Below are positions 50,306 through 62,627 of a stretch of 64,000 nucleotides of DNA, piece by piece. Each line of letters starts with the position of its first letter. The stretch's first letter is position 1. The notes under the pieces were generated by a model. The model was not told the origin of the DNA. It was given only the letters and a program-made list of their open reading frames with translations, and ran no database searches. The translations under genes and the position numbers were made by a program. The stretch is from Sordaria brevicollis (lineage: Eukaryota; Ascomycota; Sordariomycetes; Sordariales; Sordariaceae). The DNA lies in assembly GCA_033439795.1 (NCBI GenBank), contig JAUTDP010000012.1, positions 1,550,001-1,614,000 of the forward strand. Reading direction: 5' to 3'.

Positions 50306-50574
50306 AATTTCTTTTTTCGATTCGTAAACGTATTCGTTATAACGTTCTTTTTATTCTTAAAGATAAGAATATCGATTACGAGGATAAGGATAATAAATTT
50401 CGCTATTATTAATCGATATATTGGATTAAAGGATATTAGGATAGATTATTAGTTAAATATATTAGGAAGTTTAATTAGGATGGTTAATATTATAAGGGAT
50501 TCGATTATAACGGGACGTATTTAGTATAGGAATTTGGTTATTAGGATATGTAAATAATTGTTATTAAATAGTGA
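50306..50574 (+). pseudogene. Unidentified RIP-degraded ORF, right part
   Basis: Continues the frame of 41500-42372 exactly when element C and one CGATG are removed (codons CGT ACC GAT then GAA TTT). It reads DEFLFSIRKRIRYNVLFILK, then KNIDYEDKDNKFRYY and KYIRKFN-DG, with TAA/TAG breaks. The first in-frame TGA (50572-50574) is a plausible genuine stop, since TGA is not the usual product of RIP. Function is unknown. Confidence 0.5.
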
Positions 50575-51050
50575 ATTTATATTTCTTTTAAAGAGGGGGA
50601 GATATTAAGAGATATTTTTATCGATAATAGGAAGGTTTTTTTATTACTTAAATTAATATAATTCGATTTAAGTTATAGTTATTTATACCGTAACCCGTTT
50701 ATTCGGGTAGGTTATGTTTATAAAAGGGGCTTATCTAGACCGTTGTCGTTAAGATTATTTAGATTATTAATTAATTATTTATTTATTATTATTATATTTT
50801 ATATATATTATTTTTGAACGTGTGTGTGAGGCTCCTATAAGGTCCCAACCTTGAATATCTTTATTGCTTCTTTTGTTATTCTTAGTTGTTTATCGTTACG
50901 CACTACTGCCCGTTTTAGCAATTTAGTGTTCATTTTATTCTACTCTTTATTTATTCTATTACTATTTGTAAGGATACTCTTCGCGTAACATAGTGTCTAA
51001 TTGTCAAATTATATGCCGAATGAATGACTACGTGGAGACCACGTGTTGGT
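50575..51050. other. Boundary between RIP-saturated block and gene-bearing region
   Basis: TA-rich, CA/TG-poor sequence ends at about 50,815; from about 50,819 (GTGTGTGTGAGGCTCC) base composition is normal within a few tens of bases. No gene or repeat copy was identified at the switch. Confidence 0.7.
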
Positions 51051-53536
51051 GAGATGCCTGCTTGATTGAAGACAAGAGTGACAAAACAACATTTTGCAAT
51101 GCCAAGACATGCGAATAGCTTCAGTTGAACCTCTTACTTGCTACCTGCTAGACTTCTACACATCAACAGAAGGCTCTAGACCTGTCGAGGACGCTTTCCA
51201 ATTCCGAAGGGTTTCAACGGCACCTCTAGCTCTGACACTGGAGGGAGAGCGGGCGCCTAGCATAGCTACATGTAGCCAAATGTTGGTTTTACTTCAAAAG
51301 CTCCGGAGTCAAAAAAGATTACCCAGACTAGTTGAAAAGTGTTATGGACACTGCTGCCCATCAAGAACGTTAGAGCAATGAGAGAGAGGGTGCCTCTAAC
51401 TGACGTCAAGAACTGCCTGTACATTATGAAAAGTACAAACGAGGTTTCTAAAACTCAACAGCGAAGGGAAAAGAAACCTAATCACAGTTACAAGCATGAG
51501 GGAATATCGTCACCAAATATTTGAGTATCCTATGAACAACTCCATGTTCCATTCCTTCATGCTTCATAATGTCATCTGCACACACTATAAAACTGCAAAT
51601 AAAAGCCAAAAGCCTTAGTCAACGCCAACTTCCATACGTTCGCCTAGCTCCGAGGAATGAAAAAAACTCAAGCCGAACAAAGCATCTACAGTAAAAGCCG
51701 GAAAAGAAGAGCAAACCTCCCCACCATGTACTTTTTTTCCCTTTGCCATACCATATACATTTCTCCAAATCAATCCATGTATCCCATACCAGATATTCCT
51801 GTATCCTACACATCCCCTGTTCATTCATCAATCCATCAAATCATATCATGTCATCAATCTCATATATCTCATGTCCCAGCGTTAAATCAGCCCCTCCTAG
51901 CTATGCCAAGCAGGTGCGTGTCAAAGAAGCGTCAAGGAATTCAAGTAGAGTGAAAGCTGTCCCCAAAACCCAAGTCCGTGCCGCTTCCTTGCTTACCATC
52001 CACATGGAAACTAGGAACGGGACGGTAACAACGGTAGCGAAATGTACGGATGTCAGGTAGTTTAGACACAAATGATCACCGGTCTCGATCCTGTTCCCAT
52101 CGTCTTCCATCAATGTCCGATTTACCGGTACGGGCCCGGCTCGGTGTTTGTCACTTGACAATAGGAATCGGGTGTGTAGTCGTTGTTTTTGCAAACAAGG
52201 GGGGGCGGAAATGTGTAATGGTACCCAACGGGCTGATGTAATGAATTGCGCATGTCCGCAACTTTTGCTCTGATTGTTCCTGCCCCTTTTGTTGCTAGCT
52301 GCAGGCTGCTGGATGTTTGAACCGGCTGTCACTCTCGTTGCCGTGCTGGTGCTTCTGCTGCTATTGCCGCTGAGTAGAAGATGGGGTGTTAGAATAAGGT
52401 TGCAGCCCGAGCGAGCTAGAATCAGGGGGCCAGGGGGCCAGCCAGCGGCACAGCGGGGTTCGGGGCTGATCATCTTTGAGTGTCCCCGGGTTCGTGTTGG
52501 GTAGTGACCACTTGTCACTGCAATACTCCCACAAGCCATTCAGCCAATCCAAGCCTGGCATCGCCCAACATGCTCAGATAGAGAACAGAGCTGGTTGCCG
52601 TTTTCATTATCGATGTTGAAGCAACCAAGTTCAACATGGCTGCTCCGTATGTTGCTTGCTGGCGAGTCGTTGTAGTGTCCGAGCATTGCAATAGTGATAT
52701 TTGTCCGGTACCCTAATACCTCTTTCCCTCCGGTAGACGTCCGCACCTACCTTGGTACCTAGCCTGGTAGTGTCGGTTATACCCGGCGGCACCAAACCAG
52801 AACCTGGAACAACCCCCGCCGCTCCCAGCGGACAGGGTGGATAGGCAAGCACAGTATCAAATACCCTGGCAGGTTTGATAAGTGCTGCTCGTGAGTGACA
52901 TTCTGTCGTGATGCCTCGCAATACCCACATCGTACACACCCTCGACGACCCCATCCAATCCGATCTGCATGGCAAATCTATACCGGAACCAGTTATCATA
53001 GCGACCGTAACACAACGAGAGAGCCTTTCCTGATCTTCGGCCGGGATGGGTACTCCGTGGGACCGGACGTAATGAAGGGTGGCAGATGAAGGTGTGCTGC
53101 TGTCTGTGACCACGATGCCCCCCCACCACGAGCAGGAAAGCAAAGACGGCATTGAGACAATCGCCTAACAAGCTCCTGGGCGTTCTCTTGGTGGTGGGTA
53201 ATCAGTCCTAGCATCAACTGATAGATGGATTTCCGGAAGAGTTGTGAAGTGGTGGTTGTGCGCTCTGCTTGTAATGTCCTCGTTCGGCCAGCCCCGCAGC
53301 TGTGGGCGTCAATGTGCTGTATTCGGTGCGTGGATAAATCACCGGGAGCTCCCGGCACGCGGATTCGTTCCTTTCGTCTTTCGTTTGGTGGTTTCACCCC
53401 AATATCTTCCCTCCTCTTTCGCTTCCCTAAAATCACTCTTGGCTCCAATACCATGGTCATGTGAGATGCGCCCATACAAGCCATCAGAGTGGGATGGATG
53501 TGTGAGCGAGTGTGATAGACGCCTTTGGGACTGTCT
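51051..53536. other. 2.5-kb region without a supported gene
   Basis: The sequence has balanced composition, unlike the transposon block. Many overlapping ORFs exist on both strands (longest 212 codons, minus, 51901-52539), but none shows a domain, consistent frame preference or flanking splice signals that extend it. The right end holds the 3' untranslated region of the bZIP gene. A short TCATCAAT/CATATCATGT-rich stretch lies near 51,820-51,880. Confidence 0.5.
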
Positions 53537-54262
53537 TCACATATGGTAACCACCATTAGTGCTCAAATCCGGATAGGCGTACAAGTCCAGGTCGAAGCCG
53601 GCGTTGCTCATTGCCGTACTGGTTGCTGGCAGCGACGAGTGTTGGTACGTCAGGTTGCTGGCGGTTGTGTAACCAAGGTCCTTGAACTGAGAAGCTTTGA
53701 GGGCGTCATATTCTGCTTGAAGCGCGGCATAGGCTTGGCCAAGAGCATTGTTGTGTTGTTTAGCCTCATTGAGCATCTGCTCGAGATCCTTTATCCTTTG
53801 GTCCTTGCGTTCGCGATAAGCTCTCTGAGACGCGCGGTTTTGAGCTCTTCGACGCTGTTGATAGGCAATGAGTCAGCTTTTGCTCTCAGATATGAGAACG
53901 GAAGGCTCAATTTTGCATCACATACCGATAGGACAGACGGAGGAGCGTTCTTGTATCGGTTCTCTCGCTTCCTCTTTGGTTTTTGCTCTTGGGTCGGTTG
54001 TTGTGTAGACTCATCCTCCGACTCTAGGCCTTGATATACGCCATCATACATATTGGGGTCCATAAGGGAAGCCATATCGTACTGTCACGTCATTGTTAGT
54101 CTTCCAAAGGCTCACATGGTGATCATCAATACTCACCGGTGAGTTGCCAGAACTTTGAGACCCCGAAGAATGTGCGTCCAGATACTGGTCTGATCCGGTA
54201 TACATGTATCGAACTGAGCTTTCTGAGGTCGGCATATCGACGAAGTGGCTGAAGTCCGCCAT
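53537..54262 (-). CDS. AP-1-like bZIP transcription factor
   Basis: Three exons on the minus strand: 54262-54137, 54081-53926 and 53854-53537, giving 199 residues. Introns (54136-54082, GTGAGT…CTAAC…CAG; 53925-53855, GTATGT…CTGAC…CAG) are both phase 0. The second intron falls exactly before the basic region. A Lys/Arg-rich stretch (KPKRKRENRYKN, about residues 75-86) precedes RRRAQNRASQRAYRERK (95-111), the DNA-contact signature of the fungal AP-1/Yap-like class with Ser and Tyr in place of the more usual Ala and Phe. The zipper has L118, A125, L132, L139 and L146 at 7-residue spacing. Residues after about 150 are Ser/Thr/Tyr-rich without a Cys-rich redox domain, so it is not a Yap1 orthologue. 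The start at 54262 has GTCATGG context; an in-frame ATG at 54313 would add 17 residues. The target pathway is not predictable from sequence. Confidence 0.92.
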
Positions 54263-54477
54263 GACGCGGTGTTTTTGACTTGTAGAAGAGTGTCGTTGAG
54301 AAGACGTTGACATGTATGTTCAACGATAGATGATACTTGAGATATGCTCTGAAGGAGGTTGAACAGACAGAAGTAGGATCAATGATATAGCTGTGGCTTT
54401 CGATGAGAAGGTTGTCGATGCCTGGTGAGTGAGGATCTCAAGACTCGTTCGCATGAGGAATCTTCAAGGGCCCCGTT

Positions 54478-54485
54478 ATTATATA
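54478..54485 (-). promoter_or_regulatory. Possible TATA box of the bZIP gene
   Basis: TATATAAT on the minus strand lies about 215 bp upstream of the chosen start codon in otherwise GC-balanced sequence. Fungal promoters use TATA elements loosely, so this is only a candidate. Confidence 0.3.
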
Positions 54486-57400
54486 ACCTTGAGGAGGGAC
54501 GAGGTTCATCTGACTTTTCCTAGCTGTGCCGGACAGCCAATTACCCACGCAGATGGGACCCGTTGAAAGTAGTGACAGCGAGGCAAGACAATGTGGCCCA
54601 GCCATCTCGCCTTACAAGGTCCCCAGGCAGGCCACTAGTCTATCCTTTGAACAGATCTTAATAAAAAAAAATCCACAAATTATCCCGACTTAGAAACTTC
54701 AACTGGGTATTTTGGTCCAAGATGGAGATCATTCGGTGTACACATCTGCATGCCCCATATGCGGGTGGGTAGCTTCTTCGTGTAACGCCAATATGAAGAA
54801 GGGCTGACAGGGGTAAGAAGAGGGAACTCGTATGTACATCTTTGTGGTAAATGCTGCTGGTGTACAAAAACCTCTCAAGTGCCATAATGGAATGCTTTTG
54901 TACGGAAAGAATTTCGGGTTGGAAAGTAGGCAGTGTACATACGAGTCGATGGTATCCACGTGCTAGCTTCTGAGAGGGCACGGTACGGACTCCCAAACAA
55001 CTCAATGCCACAATATCATGCACCACAGCCTCTTGCCGTAACAAGTGCTTGATACCAAGCAAATTTCTCCCTTATCCAAACGGGACTTGCTCTTTTAAGC
55101 ATTGTCCAAACTACTTGGAGAAATGGAAGACCTCAGGTGTACGCAACTAGCAAGGCTCTGATCCTGCGCCGGTGACCGGAGCTTTGTCTTGAGTCGCCGA
55201 TGCAAACTATCACCTGGAGTCTGGACAACCCGTTCAAAGTTGCATATGATTTGTCAAAACTGTCCTTTCGCTTTGACTTGTCAAGACTGGTACTGCGTGG
55301 TCTCGGGGGTGACAGATGAGGACCTATAGTTGTGCGGTCTGTAGTCGTTCGTGATATAGCCTTATGGATCTCAACGTTACGGCCTCCTTGCATGGTACAA
55401 GCCTGTGCCGAACTAGGACATGGCCCCCATACCCCTGAGATTTCAGAGCCAAGACGCTTCGGTAGCAGGATCGTGCTAAGATGTATCTCTGTCGGTCATA
55501 GCCGTCGTCCGGCTTGGGGTAGCCAGTTCGCCCAACCCAAGAACTCCAAGAGAAGGTGTAAGATACTCTAAGCGAGATCTGGAAAGTGTCAAGCTTCTAC
55601 CTTTCCCTATCAGGAAGCTAGAAATTAACTTAGAGAGGTAGCCTCGAGGATAAACGGTTGTCGTTAGTCATCCCGGATCAATATTAACACTGGATGGATG
55701 TTCGACATCACCAAGCCTGATATGTGACCCGCTGCCGTACGGCGCTGCCGAAGCCGGCCACTTTGAGCCTCTCTCTGCTGTACCACACGCCCGCATCGCT
55801 AGATGGGTACGGGAGCCTAGGCAACTGAATTCTTCCTTGAACCACAGACCCCCAATTTGACTGGGGTGAGAGGTAAGGCCGGGATTTCAACAACGGTGAA
55901 GGCGTGAAGGGTGCGATTAGTGAACCATCTTCCCCTAGACTACCCTCGGCTTCCTTAAACCGTGCCAAGCCCATACACTATAGGTGGCTGAGGTTGCACC
56001 TAATGAGGCAAATGCGGACACTGTGTAGAATGGTGTGAGACCATTGGGTAGCTCGTCTAGGTAGGGCATGGTGATGCTCTTTGGCGATTGATCTCCGCTG
56101 TAGTTCGCTGTAGATACGGTTTGCGGACACCACACGTGTATCAAAGGAAGCTTTCGTCTCGGCTCCGAGACTTTTTCTCGATGTTATCGCCTCCATGAGC
56201 TTTTGCACCGAAGGGCCAGGCCTTTTGCTATTTCCATGCTCAGAAGGAAAGATCTTCAACATCCATATACGTTGGAAGTTTGACAATTTGGGTAGAAGTG
56301 TGACAAAGCCGGTTTGTCAGGGGTCTGGACCGACGCAAATGTGGCCCGGTGATGGTAGACCGTGGACATGCCCGTCCGAGGAAATTTGCCCAGCATTGTT
56401 GTGGTACCAGCTGCCCCACAGCTTCAGCCCTACAGCGGCGACACTTCCCGGATGTGTTGAGGACAGAGCAAGGAGATCCTGCTCAGGAAAAGCGGTAACG
56501 TTTCCTGTGCCTTTCTGCTTGATGAAAGGTGTGTGATCTCATATTACCAGTGCGTCGAATGGTAATTCCGTACCGTCTTCTCAGCCCGAAATGATCCAAT
56601 GGAAAGTAAGAATCTTCGGTACCTCCCGGTTGCTGTGCAGAATGATGCGGTAGTACGTAGCAATAGTATTACCGGATGGTCGTTTGGGCGACAATGAGCC
56701 GTCGGTTTTCATTGCCCAGTCCAGGGTCTCTGGTCATGTCCTATGCTGACCAAGACGATTTCTAGAAATAAATCTGCTTAGTCGTCAAGCAGTCCCGTAT
56801 TCTCGCCTCTTTAGAGGATGCAAATGCAGTCGGCTTGATAACTCAAACTCGCCTAGACATCACACTACGGGATACCGGAGGGTGCCATTTCATTGCTGGC
56901 GGCATGCATATTCGTGGGCAATGAGCTTTGAGACATCAATAGCTTGACCATAGACTTCAGCCCGTAGTTCCTGTTAGGATCTCAGGAGTAGCCCCTCCGT
57001 AGTAGAAGAAAACAGCCCGGCAAGACGGAGATATCCCAAAGAAAGCTCCCAGTTTTCGAGAGCATAGCGTGAATTCCGCCCAAGGAAGGATTTATGTGGT
57101 GCTTTACTCAGCGCCAGACCGCCCTATCCTCAAAGTTGATGAGGGAAGTTTCGTGAAGAAAAAAAGTTTGGAGGTCTGCATAGTGCCCGCAACCGAATGC
57201 CCGTCTTCGGGCCCCTGTGGTTTAGTGGCATCCGCGACGGGAGACCCTAGCCCCGGACCCGCCAAGAACATGGGGTGTGAGTGTGGGAGCGCCTCCAAGA
57301 GCCACCGATGACCCCATCTCAGGCAGCCTCGTTCTCTGTAATTCTATTCGCCAATTCTCCTGAATCACCATCTCACCCCTCCACTTAAAGGACGACACTG

Positions 57401-59943
57401 CGGCAGAGGTGGGCGGCCATGTGTTATCCGCATCTCTGCGGCGGCAGCCGAGGAGAGGACCTTGAGCCGTCCTGGCCGTGTAGTTGCAGGTAAAATGACC
57501 TATCGATGTATCTTTGCACCGTTTGTTCCCTGAAAACTATCCAAAAGCTACCATTCTCCTCTCGGGATGCCCGAGGGGTGAGTTGAAAACCCGGTTTCAA
57601 GGAGAGAAAGTGAGTGTGGCCATGGAGACCCCAGAAACATTGGAGAGGCCATTGGCCTCGGTGGCTGAGGAGGTGTCGTTCTATTTCTTGAATGGCTGGT
57701 TTCTCATGTATCCAGCACGATATTGGGTGAGGTCAGACTGTATCTAGCCGACTTTTTTTGGCCGAGTGAAAGCCGACGATGGATGATGTGAGGTAAAAGA
57801 CCTGAAAGGTCGACTTGGGTACTGCTCCTAAACAGGTTGACAGAAATCCTGCTGCCTAGCAGTCGATACCTTAGTGGGCTGCAACACCTTATAGCTGAAT
57901 GTGGGTTGAACTTGCGGGATCTTAAGATATCAACGAATGTAGCTAGCATCTTCATGCACCATCAAGCCTTTGCCCCATCTAGGAAGCGGAGTGAAGTTGT
58001 ACGCAAACAAGCCTTGGTAATGCACGTGAGGTACATAGCACAGTCTGACCTTTGCGAGTGGTGAATTACCGAGAGGAAGTCTGAGATCTGTTCAAAACCA
58101 CAGGAAAATCGGGCTTGATCAGATTGGCAAAGCCAACCATCTCCATGTCTCAGGATAACTGGCCTGGCCGGAGTTGGAAACCGCTTGTTGATCAGGCCAG
58201 GTACGATGTGATTGGATGTTGATCCAACTTCTTAAAAGCAGAAAGTTCCGAGCGTCGCAGTAACTTGTTGCTTTGTCCAGGTCCGCTTAACGAAAACTGT
58301 GGTGCTTGAGCACTGGCGTTGGATGTTGGAACCAAGTGGTGTTGCACAGCGTACATTGTTGAAGAGTAAGCGAGGTGCCAATTGGATACGACAATGGCTG
58401 CTAAGCGAGGAACGGTCTGATGGAGAATGAACGTCGATGGTTTGTAAAACTTAGCACAATGTACATGGTCTGTTCGAAGAGGAAGCTCCGCGTCAGACTG
58501 CCCAATTGAGCCACTCCAGTTGAAGAAAAAAACGGCTGCCTAGTTTTTATCCGTCGTATCTGAGATCTGATGCTTGACGATGAGACAGGGTGGCTTGAAA
58601 ATGCCGAATGATTGGCGCGGTAGCATATGGCTTCATGATGAGAAGGACCCTCACGGCCCCCAGAAAGAAACACGAACAATAGAGCTCGATCTTGAAAAGG
58701 GGCGGGAAACGCCAGGCTTGCAGCTATAGGACCAACTGAGAGGCTTGATTTTAAGCTTAAGCAAAAGACGAGTACACCATGGTCCAGGTATGTTGAGGAC
58801 GAACCAGCCTGCCGGGTGTCTTGCTGTGGATTTTGCGTCATGGTACAAAAATACCTTCCTAGAGCGTGACCGTAATGTCCTTGGGATGAGGAGTCTTTCT
58901 TGAAGACTTCACATGAATGTGGTTCCTTCACAGAGTTGTCCTTGTCGAGCCAGAGTGAGACAGTCGCCAGGTTTGGGGAGATGTGGCCAGGACTTTGGAG
59001 AAGTGACAAGATGACCAATGGGGATGAGAAGACCAGCGGCACGCGGATATTCGGGATTAGATCCTCGGGGATGGAAAGGCTGCGGACAACACACATCCGT
59101 ATCATGCCAGATGCCCTTGGCACCTTGAGAAATCAAAATTTTGACAACGTTGGCCAGGACGTGAATGGCTCGGTAAAGGCAAGCCACAATAGGGAACTTC
59201 AGGTCGAGTAGGTGTTTGAAAATCATGATGAATATCCTGCGGCATCAATCATTTTCACGCGTCGTCTTGCAATTGCGTGATCACCGAGGAACTCCGACGT
59301 AAAGACACAGAGAAGCGAGTTTGATAATTTGTGTTTCCGAATTCGTCAATTGGTACATGGTGAGTGACACTGGGGTCATACGCTCGAAGCTTCGGCACGC
59401 ACACCTCATGTGTGCTAGTCTGTATTCCATTGAGTTTCCCACCATTGGAGTGCTGCATCTGGTGGACGCCACTGATCCTACCCTACCGATAGCCCAACAT
59501 GTGAAGCAGTTCGCGTGTTGAGAAGACAGCGGTGAAGCTAACAATTTTGAAATGATGAGATATCGGCGGGTCCTTATTTCGACGATGGCAGGTAACCGCG
59601 CTAGACAACCCCATCAACGCAGTTCCGAGAGGGAGGTTCACCGCGACTGCTCAAGCATGAAATGTTCCAAGCCGACACCACGAAAAACCGGTCGGCGATC
59701 AGACCAAGTTTTCACTCGCCCAACGTATGCCGTTATGATCGCATGGTTGTAAGGTTTCATTGCGTTCGAACCATTTTGGGCAAGGGAAGGTTCGATGGCC
59801 AGGACAGTTCGATATGACGGATGTTTCTCCAACGCATCAGGACAGCATCGTTCGCAAGGTGAGTTTCACGACACCATCGAGCTTTTTGAAGATGCTGATC
59901 CTCTTCTGCAGCCGAGCGAACGCGCATTTAGCTCATGACCCCG
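54486..59943. other. 5.5-kb region without a supported gene
   Basis: Balanced composition with many short ORFs on both strands. The largest (240 codons, minus, 58401-59123) is Ser/Arg/Leu-rich with no domain. A minus-strand stretch near 55,980-56,290 contains protein-like runs in two overlapping frames (PYLDELPNGLTPFYTVSAFASLGATSATY-like content at about 55,985-56,075), which might be a decayed gene, but no family is recognised. No tRNA or rRNA gene was found. It may hold long promoters, non-coding RNA or an intron-rich gene that I could not resolve. Confidence 0.45.
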
Positions 59944-61702
59944 CTACAACGACTTCGACAGCGCCTGCAAGCCGTCCTCGGCTTGGGCGACGCCCTCCTC
60001 GAACTCAAGGCTTCTGCTCATTTCGATAGCCTTTTCGAACAAGCGACGAGCCTCGGGGATGTTACCAGTCAGACGGGCAATGCTGGCGAGGTTGCAAAGC
60101 GACGTAGCGCATGCCTGATCGCACTCGGGGGTTCTTTCGTCGCCCTTTGGCTCGTTGGCGTGTTGTCGAGCGTTCTTTGCCCAGCGCTTTGCGGCCTCAA
60201 GATATGCGGTTCTTTTTTGAGCTGGTGTTGCGGAAGCCACCTCATCACCCATCAGGGTATCGACTTGGCTTTGACCGGCAGGCATGATAGGGTGCTGGGC
60301 AAAGCAAATGGCAATGTTGTTCACTGGAAGAAACTGTCAGTTTGGCTGTTTCCGGACATTTGCCGACAAGAGTCAGGCAAAGTGGAAACTCACTGATAGT
60401 GGCGCTGTGGCATTGATGTTGAGACAGCCGAAGAGCCTGGAAGAAGAGCGGCAAAGCTAGATGGAACTGTGACTTGGTCTCGTAGCTATGTGCCAGAGCT
60501 ACAGAACTCCAAAGTTAGCGGTTTGCAGGACGATCAAGACTGTGCAGTGGGACTAGGCGAAAGATTGGAAGAACTCACACTCTAAGGCGCCTCCGATTTC
60601 TTCCGAGCTCATCCACTTGCCCTCTCCCTCCTTGAGGCCCTCGACTGTCCGTCTACGGAGCTCGTTAAGAGCAGTTTCAACGGACCAAATTAGGCGTTCG
60701 TGTGCCTCCTCTGGTTTTGCGAGGTAGAAGGAGTAGAGGTTGGCAAGCTTGACGTTGATGCCAACAGACTTGCCAAGAATGCGCGTCCGCCTCCCCCAGA
60801 TAGTCTCGGGTGCTTCTTCTTGCTCGGTCTTTTTAGCAGCGGTAGACTGGGCAGTTGGGTCCTGGGGTGCTACGGGCGGTAGTAGTGACGGAGGGATCTT
60901 TCCTCCTTCCTTGACGCTCTTCTCCATAAGATCAACCCAACGCTTGCAGTCACCGGCAAGATTCTCCAAAACCTTGGCCGCGTTGTCGTAGCTCCCAATC
61001 TTCTCGAGCCAAGCCGCAAGCTCAATCTTGATGCCCATGACATCATCGGAGAAAGTGTCGAGGTGAAGTTCATCGCACAGCTCGAGAGCCTGCTTCCAGT
61101 ACTTGAGGGCCATCTGCTGATCGGGATGGTAGTTGCTGTAGTACAATGCCCGGCGCAAAGCCTTTGCGATAGGAGGGGGGTACTTTGTGAACTGCTCCGA
61201 GTAGAAATAGGTAAAGTAAAGCCGAACGATATACACCATGACCACACCAAGTGCAGCAAGCCTGGATGACTGTTAGCGTATTGGACGGCAACAAGGTCAC
61301 GGCTCATGCAGATACGTACAAGACAAGAGCAAACACTAGCTCCTCGGGATTTTGACGGAGCATTGTTTTGAAGCTACCATTTCGGAAATTCCTCTTGATG
61401 CCACGGAGATTCTCCATGGCAGCCCCAAGTATGAGGCGAGGGATCTGTGAGAGGGGAACGGGTTGGGGCTTGGCTGAGAACTTCTTGTTGGTGTTGTTGT
61501 TGTTGTTGTTTTTGTTGTCTACCAGTGTCCTTGACGTTGTCTGGAGGGACCGGCACTGTGGAGAGGTCACGGGGCGATGGCCGATGAGAGGGCGAACATT
61601 GTGTATTTGGCCGCGTCTGATGAGCTCTAGACGAAGGAGAAGAGGGGATCCAGAGGGTGAGCCACGAAGGGACCCAGAAGCCGAAAGGCGTGCCAAAGAC
61701 AT
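59944..61702 (-). CDS. MGR3: Mgr3-like mitochondrial inner-membrane TPR protein
   Basis: Four exons on the minus strand: 61702-61320, 61261-60579, 60498-60394 and 60323-59944, giving 516 residues and stop TAG. Introns of 58, 80 and 70 bp have GTACGT or GTGAGT donors and CAG or TAG acceptors with CTAAC/CTGAC branch points. The first 60 residues are Arg/Ser/Leu-rich and nearly free of acids, like a mitochondrial presequence. A short poly-Asn tract lies near residue 65. One membrane segment spans about 122-144 (LVFALVLLAALGVVMVYIV, across the first splice). TPR-type helical pairs follow at about 150-235, 290-340, 357-390 and 460-510. Length and layout match yeast Mgr3 (501 residues), a subunit of the inner-membrane i-AAA protease complex that helps deliver substrates to Yme1. 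The role is inferred from layout. The gene is divergent from the heme-binding protein gene. Confidence 0.8.
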
Positions 61703-62627
61703 GGCCGCAGTTCTTCAATGGTAGAGGTATATGTAGACTGGAGAAGTGCCGGGCTGTGACACGGGCACACGGCAGGACAGTGGGAGTCCTCAAAGCTCCT
61801 CTGGCCGTTTGACGCTGACTGGAACAGCGAAATTCAAATGAAAAATGAGGGGCTCAATGGAGCTATGAAAATGTCGATTGAAGCATCAACCAAAGTACAA
61901 AATGGCGACAAGGGGAAATAATGTCGCTTTGGGCAATCCAAAATCCTCACACACGAGGTTGTTTAGGGTTCTGGATGTCGTCGTTTTGTGAGGTGACGTT
62001 GAAAAAGATGATGGATTGTCGTTTTGGAGCTTGGGGAAGCTAATCCCAGCCAGTCCAAGCTCGTCCTGGGCTAGGGGCGACAAGCCGCTTGGCATCCTGG
62101 CGGAACTGTCAGAACTGTGGACTTTTTCCCCGCAGTGCGGCAGTGGGTGGTTCAGGGGGGTCCGCTTTCGATTCTCCAACAGCCGTCACCAACTGCGCGT
62201 CATTCCCCAGCCCTTGTCCCTGCCAGCTCGTTCCTGCCGTTGCCGTTCCGAGGTTCACGAACCCCCCGGTCCACCCGCGGCGTTCCAGGCTTGGCGCTTG
62301 TGTGGTCGAGTGCAGTTGACGCCGTCACCAACGATTGCGTGCGAGCGAGATATTCGGGCAGACTGCTCTTTCCAAAATCCAACAACCGCTGTTACACAAA
62401 CCTTCAGGCTCTTTCCAGTTCTTCAGGTTCTTTGCGTATATTATCCAAGGTATGATCCACTTGCAATTTCCAGATGGCATGATCAGCTCAAGGCGGTAAT
62501 CGCAGTTGCCCGTTCATGTGAGAATGATGACAGGAGGTTGCCTTGGTTTTTATGAGACACGGCCGGGATGTTGCTGACAATGAGATCCGGTCATACAGTT
62601 TTTTACCTTTCACCCTATATCCTCACA
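61703..62627. promoter_or_regulatory. Shared divergent promoter region
   Basis: These 925 bp separate two start codons facing away from each other. A pyrimidine-rich tract (TTTTTTACCTTTCACCC, near 62,599-62,615) lies just upstream of the right-hand start, a common fungal transcription-start context. ORFs within it (for example 62016-62555 plus) show no domain. Confidence 0.5.

Noticed and set aside
1..50815. AT-rich block as inserted mitochondrial DNA
   Set aside because: LTR pairs, target duplications, Gypsy and Helitron domains, and transition-only divergence between repeats show RIP-mutated nuclear transposons.
51901..52539. 212-codon minus-strand ORF
   Set aside because: No domain, no frame preference over overlapping ORFs, many Arg/Ser/Pro/Cys residues typical of chance translation of GC-balanced DNA.
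53525..54034. 169-codon plus-strand ORF
   Set aside because: Lies antisense to the bZIP exons, whose minus-strand reading is fully supported by domain and splice sites.
57217..57230. tRNA A-box-like string TGGTTTAGTGGCA
   Set aside because: No B box, no T-arm and no acceptor stem at the expected distance.
58401..59123. 240-codon minus-strand ORF
   Set aside because: Longest ORF of the 54.5-59.9 kb stretch, but composition and lack of any motif or splice-linked extension argue against a gene.
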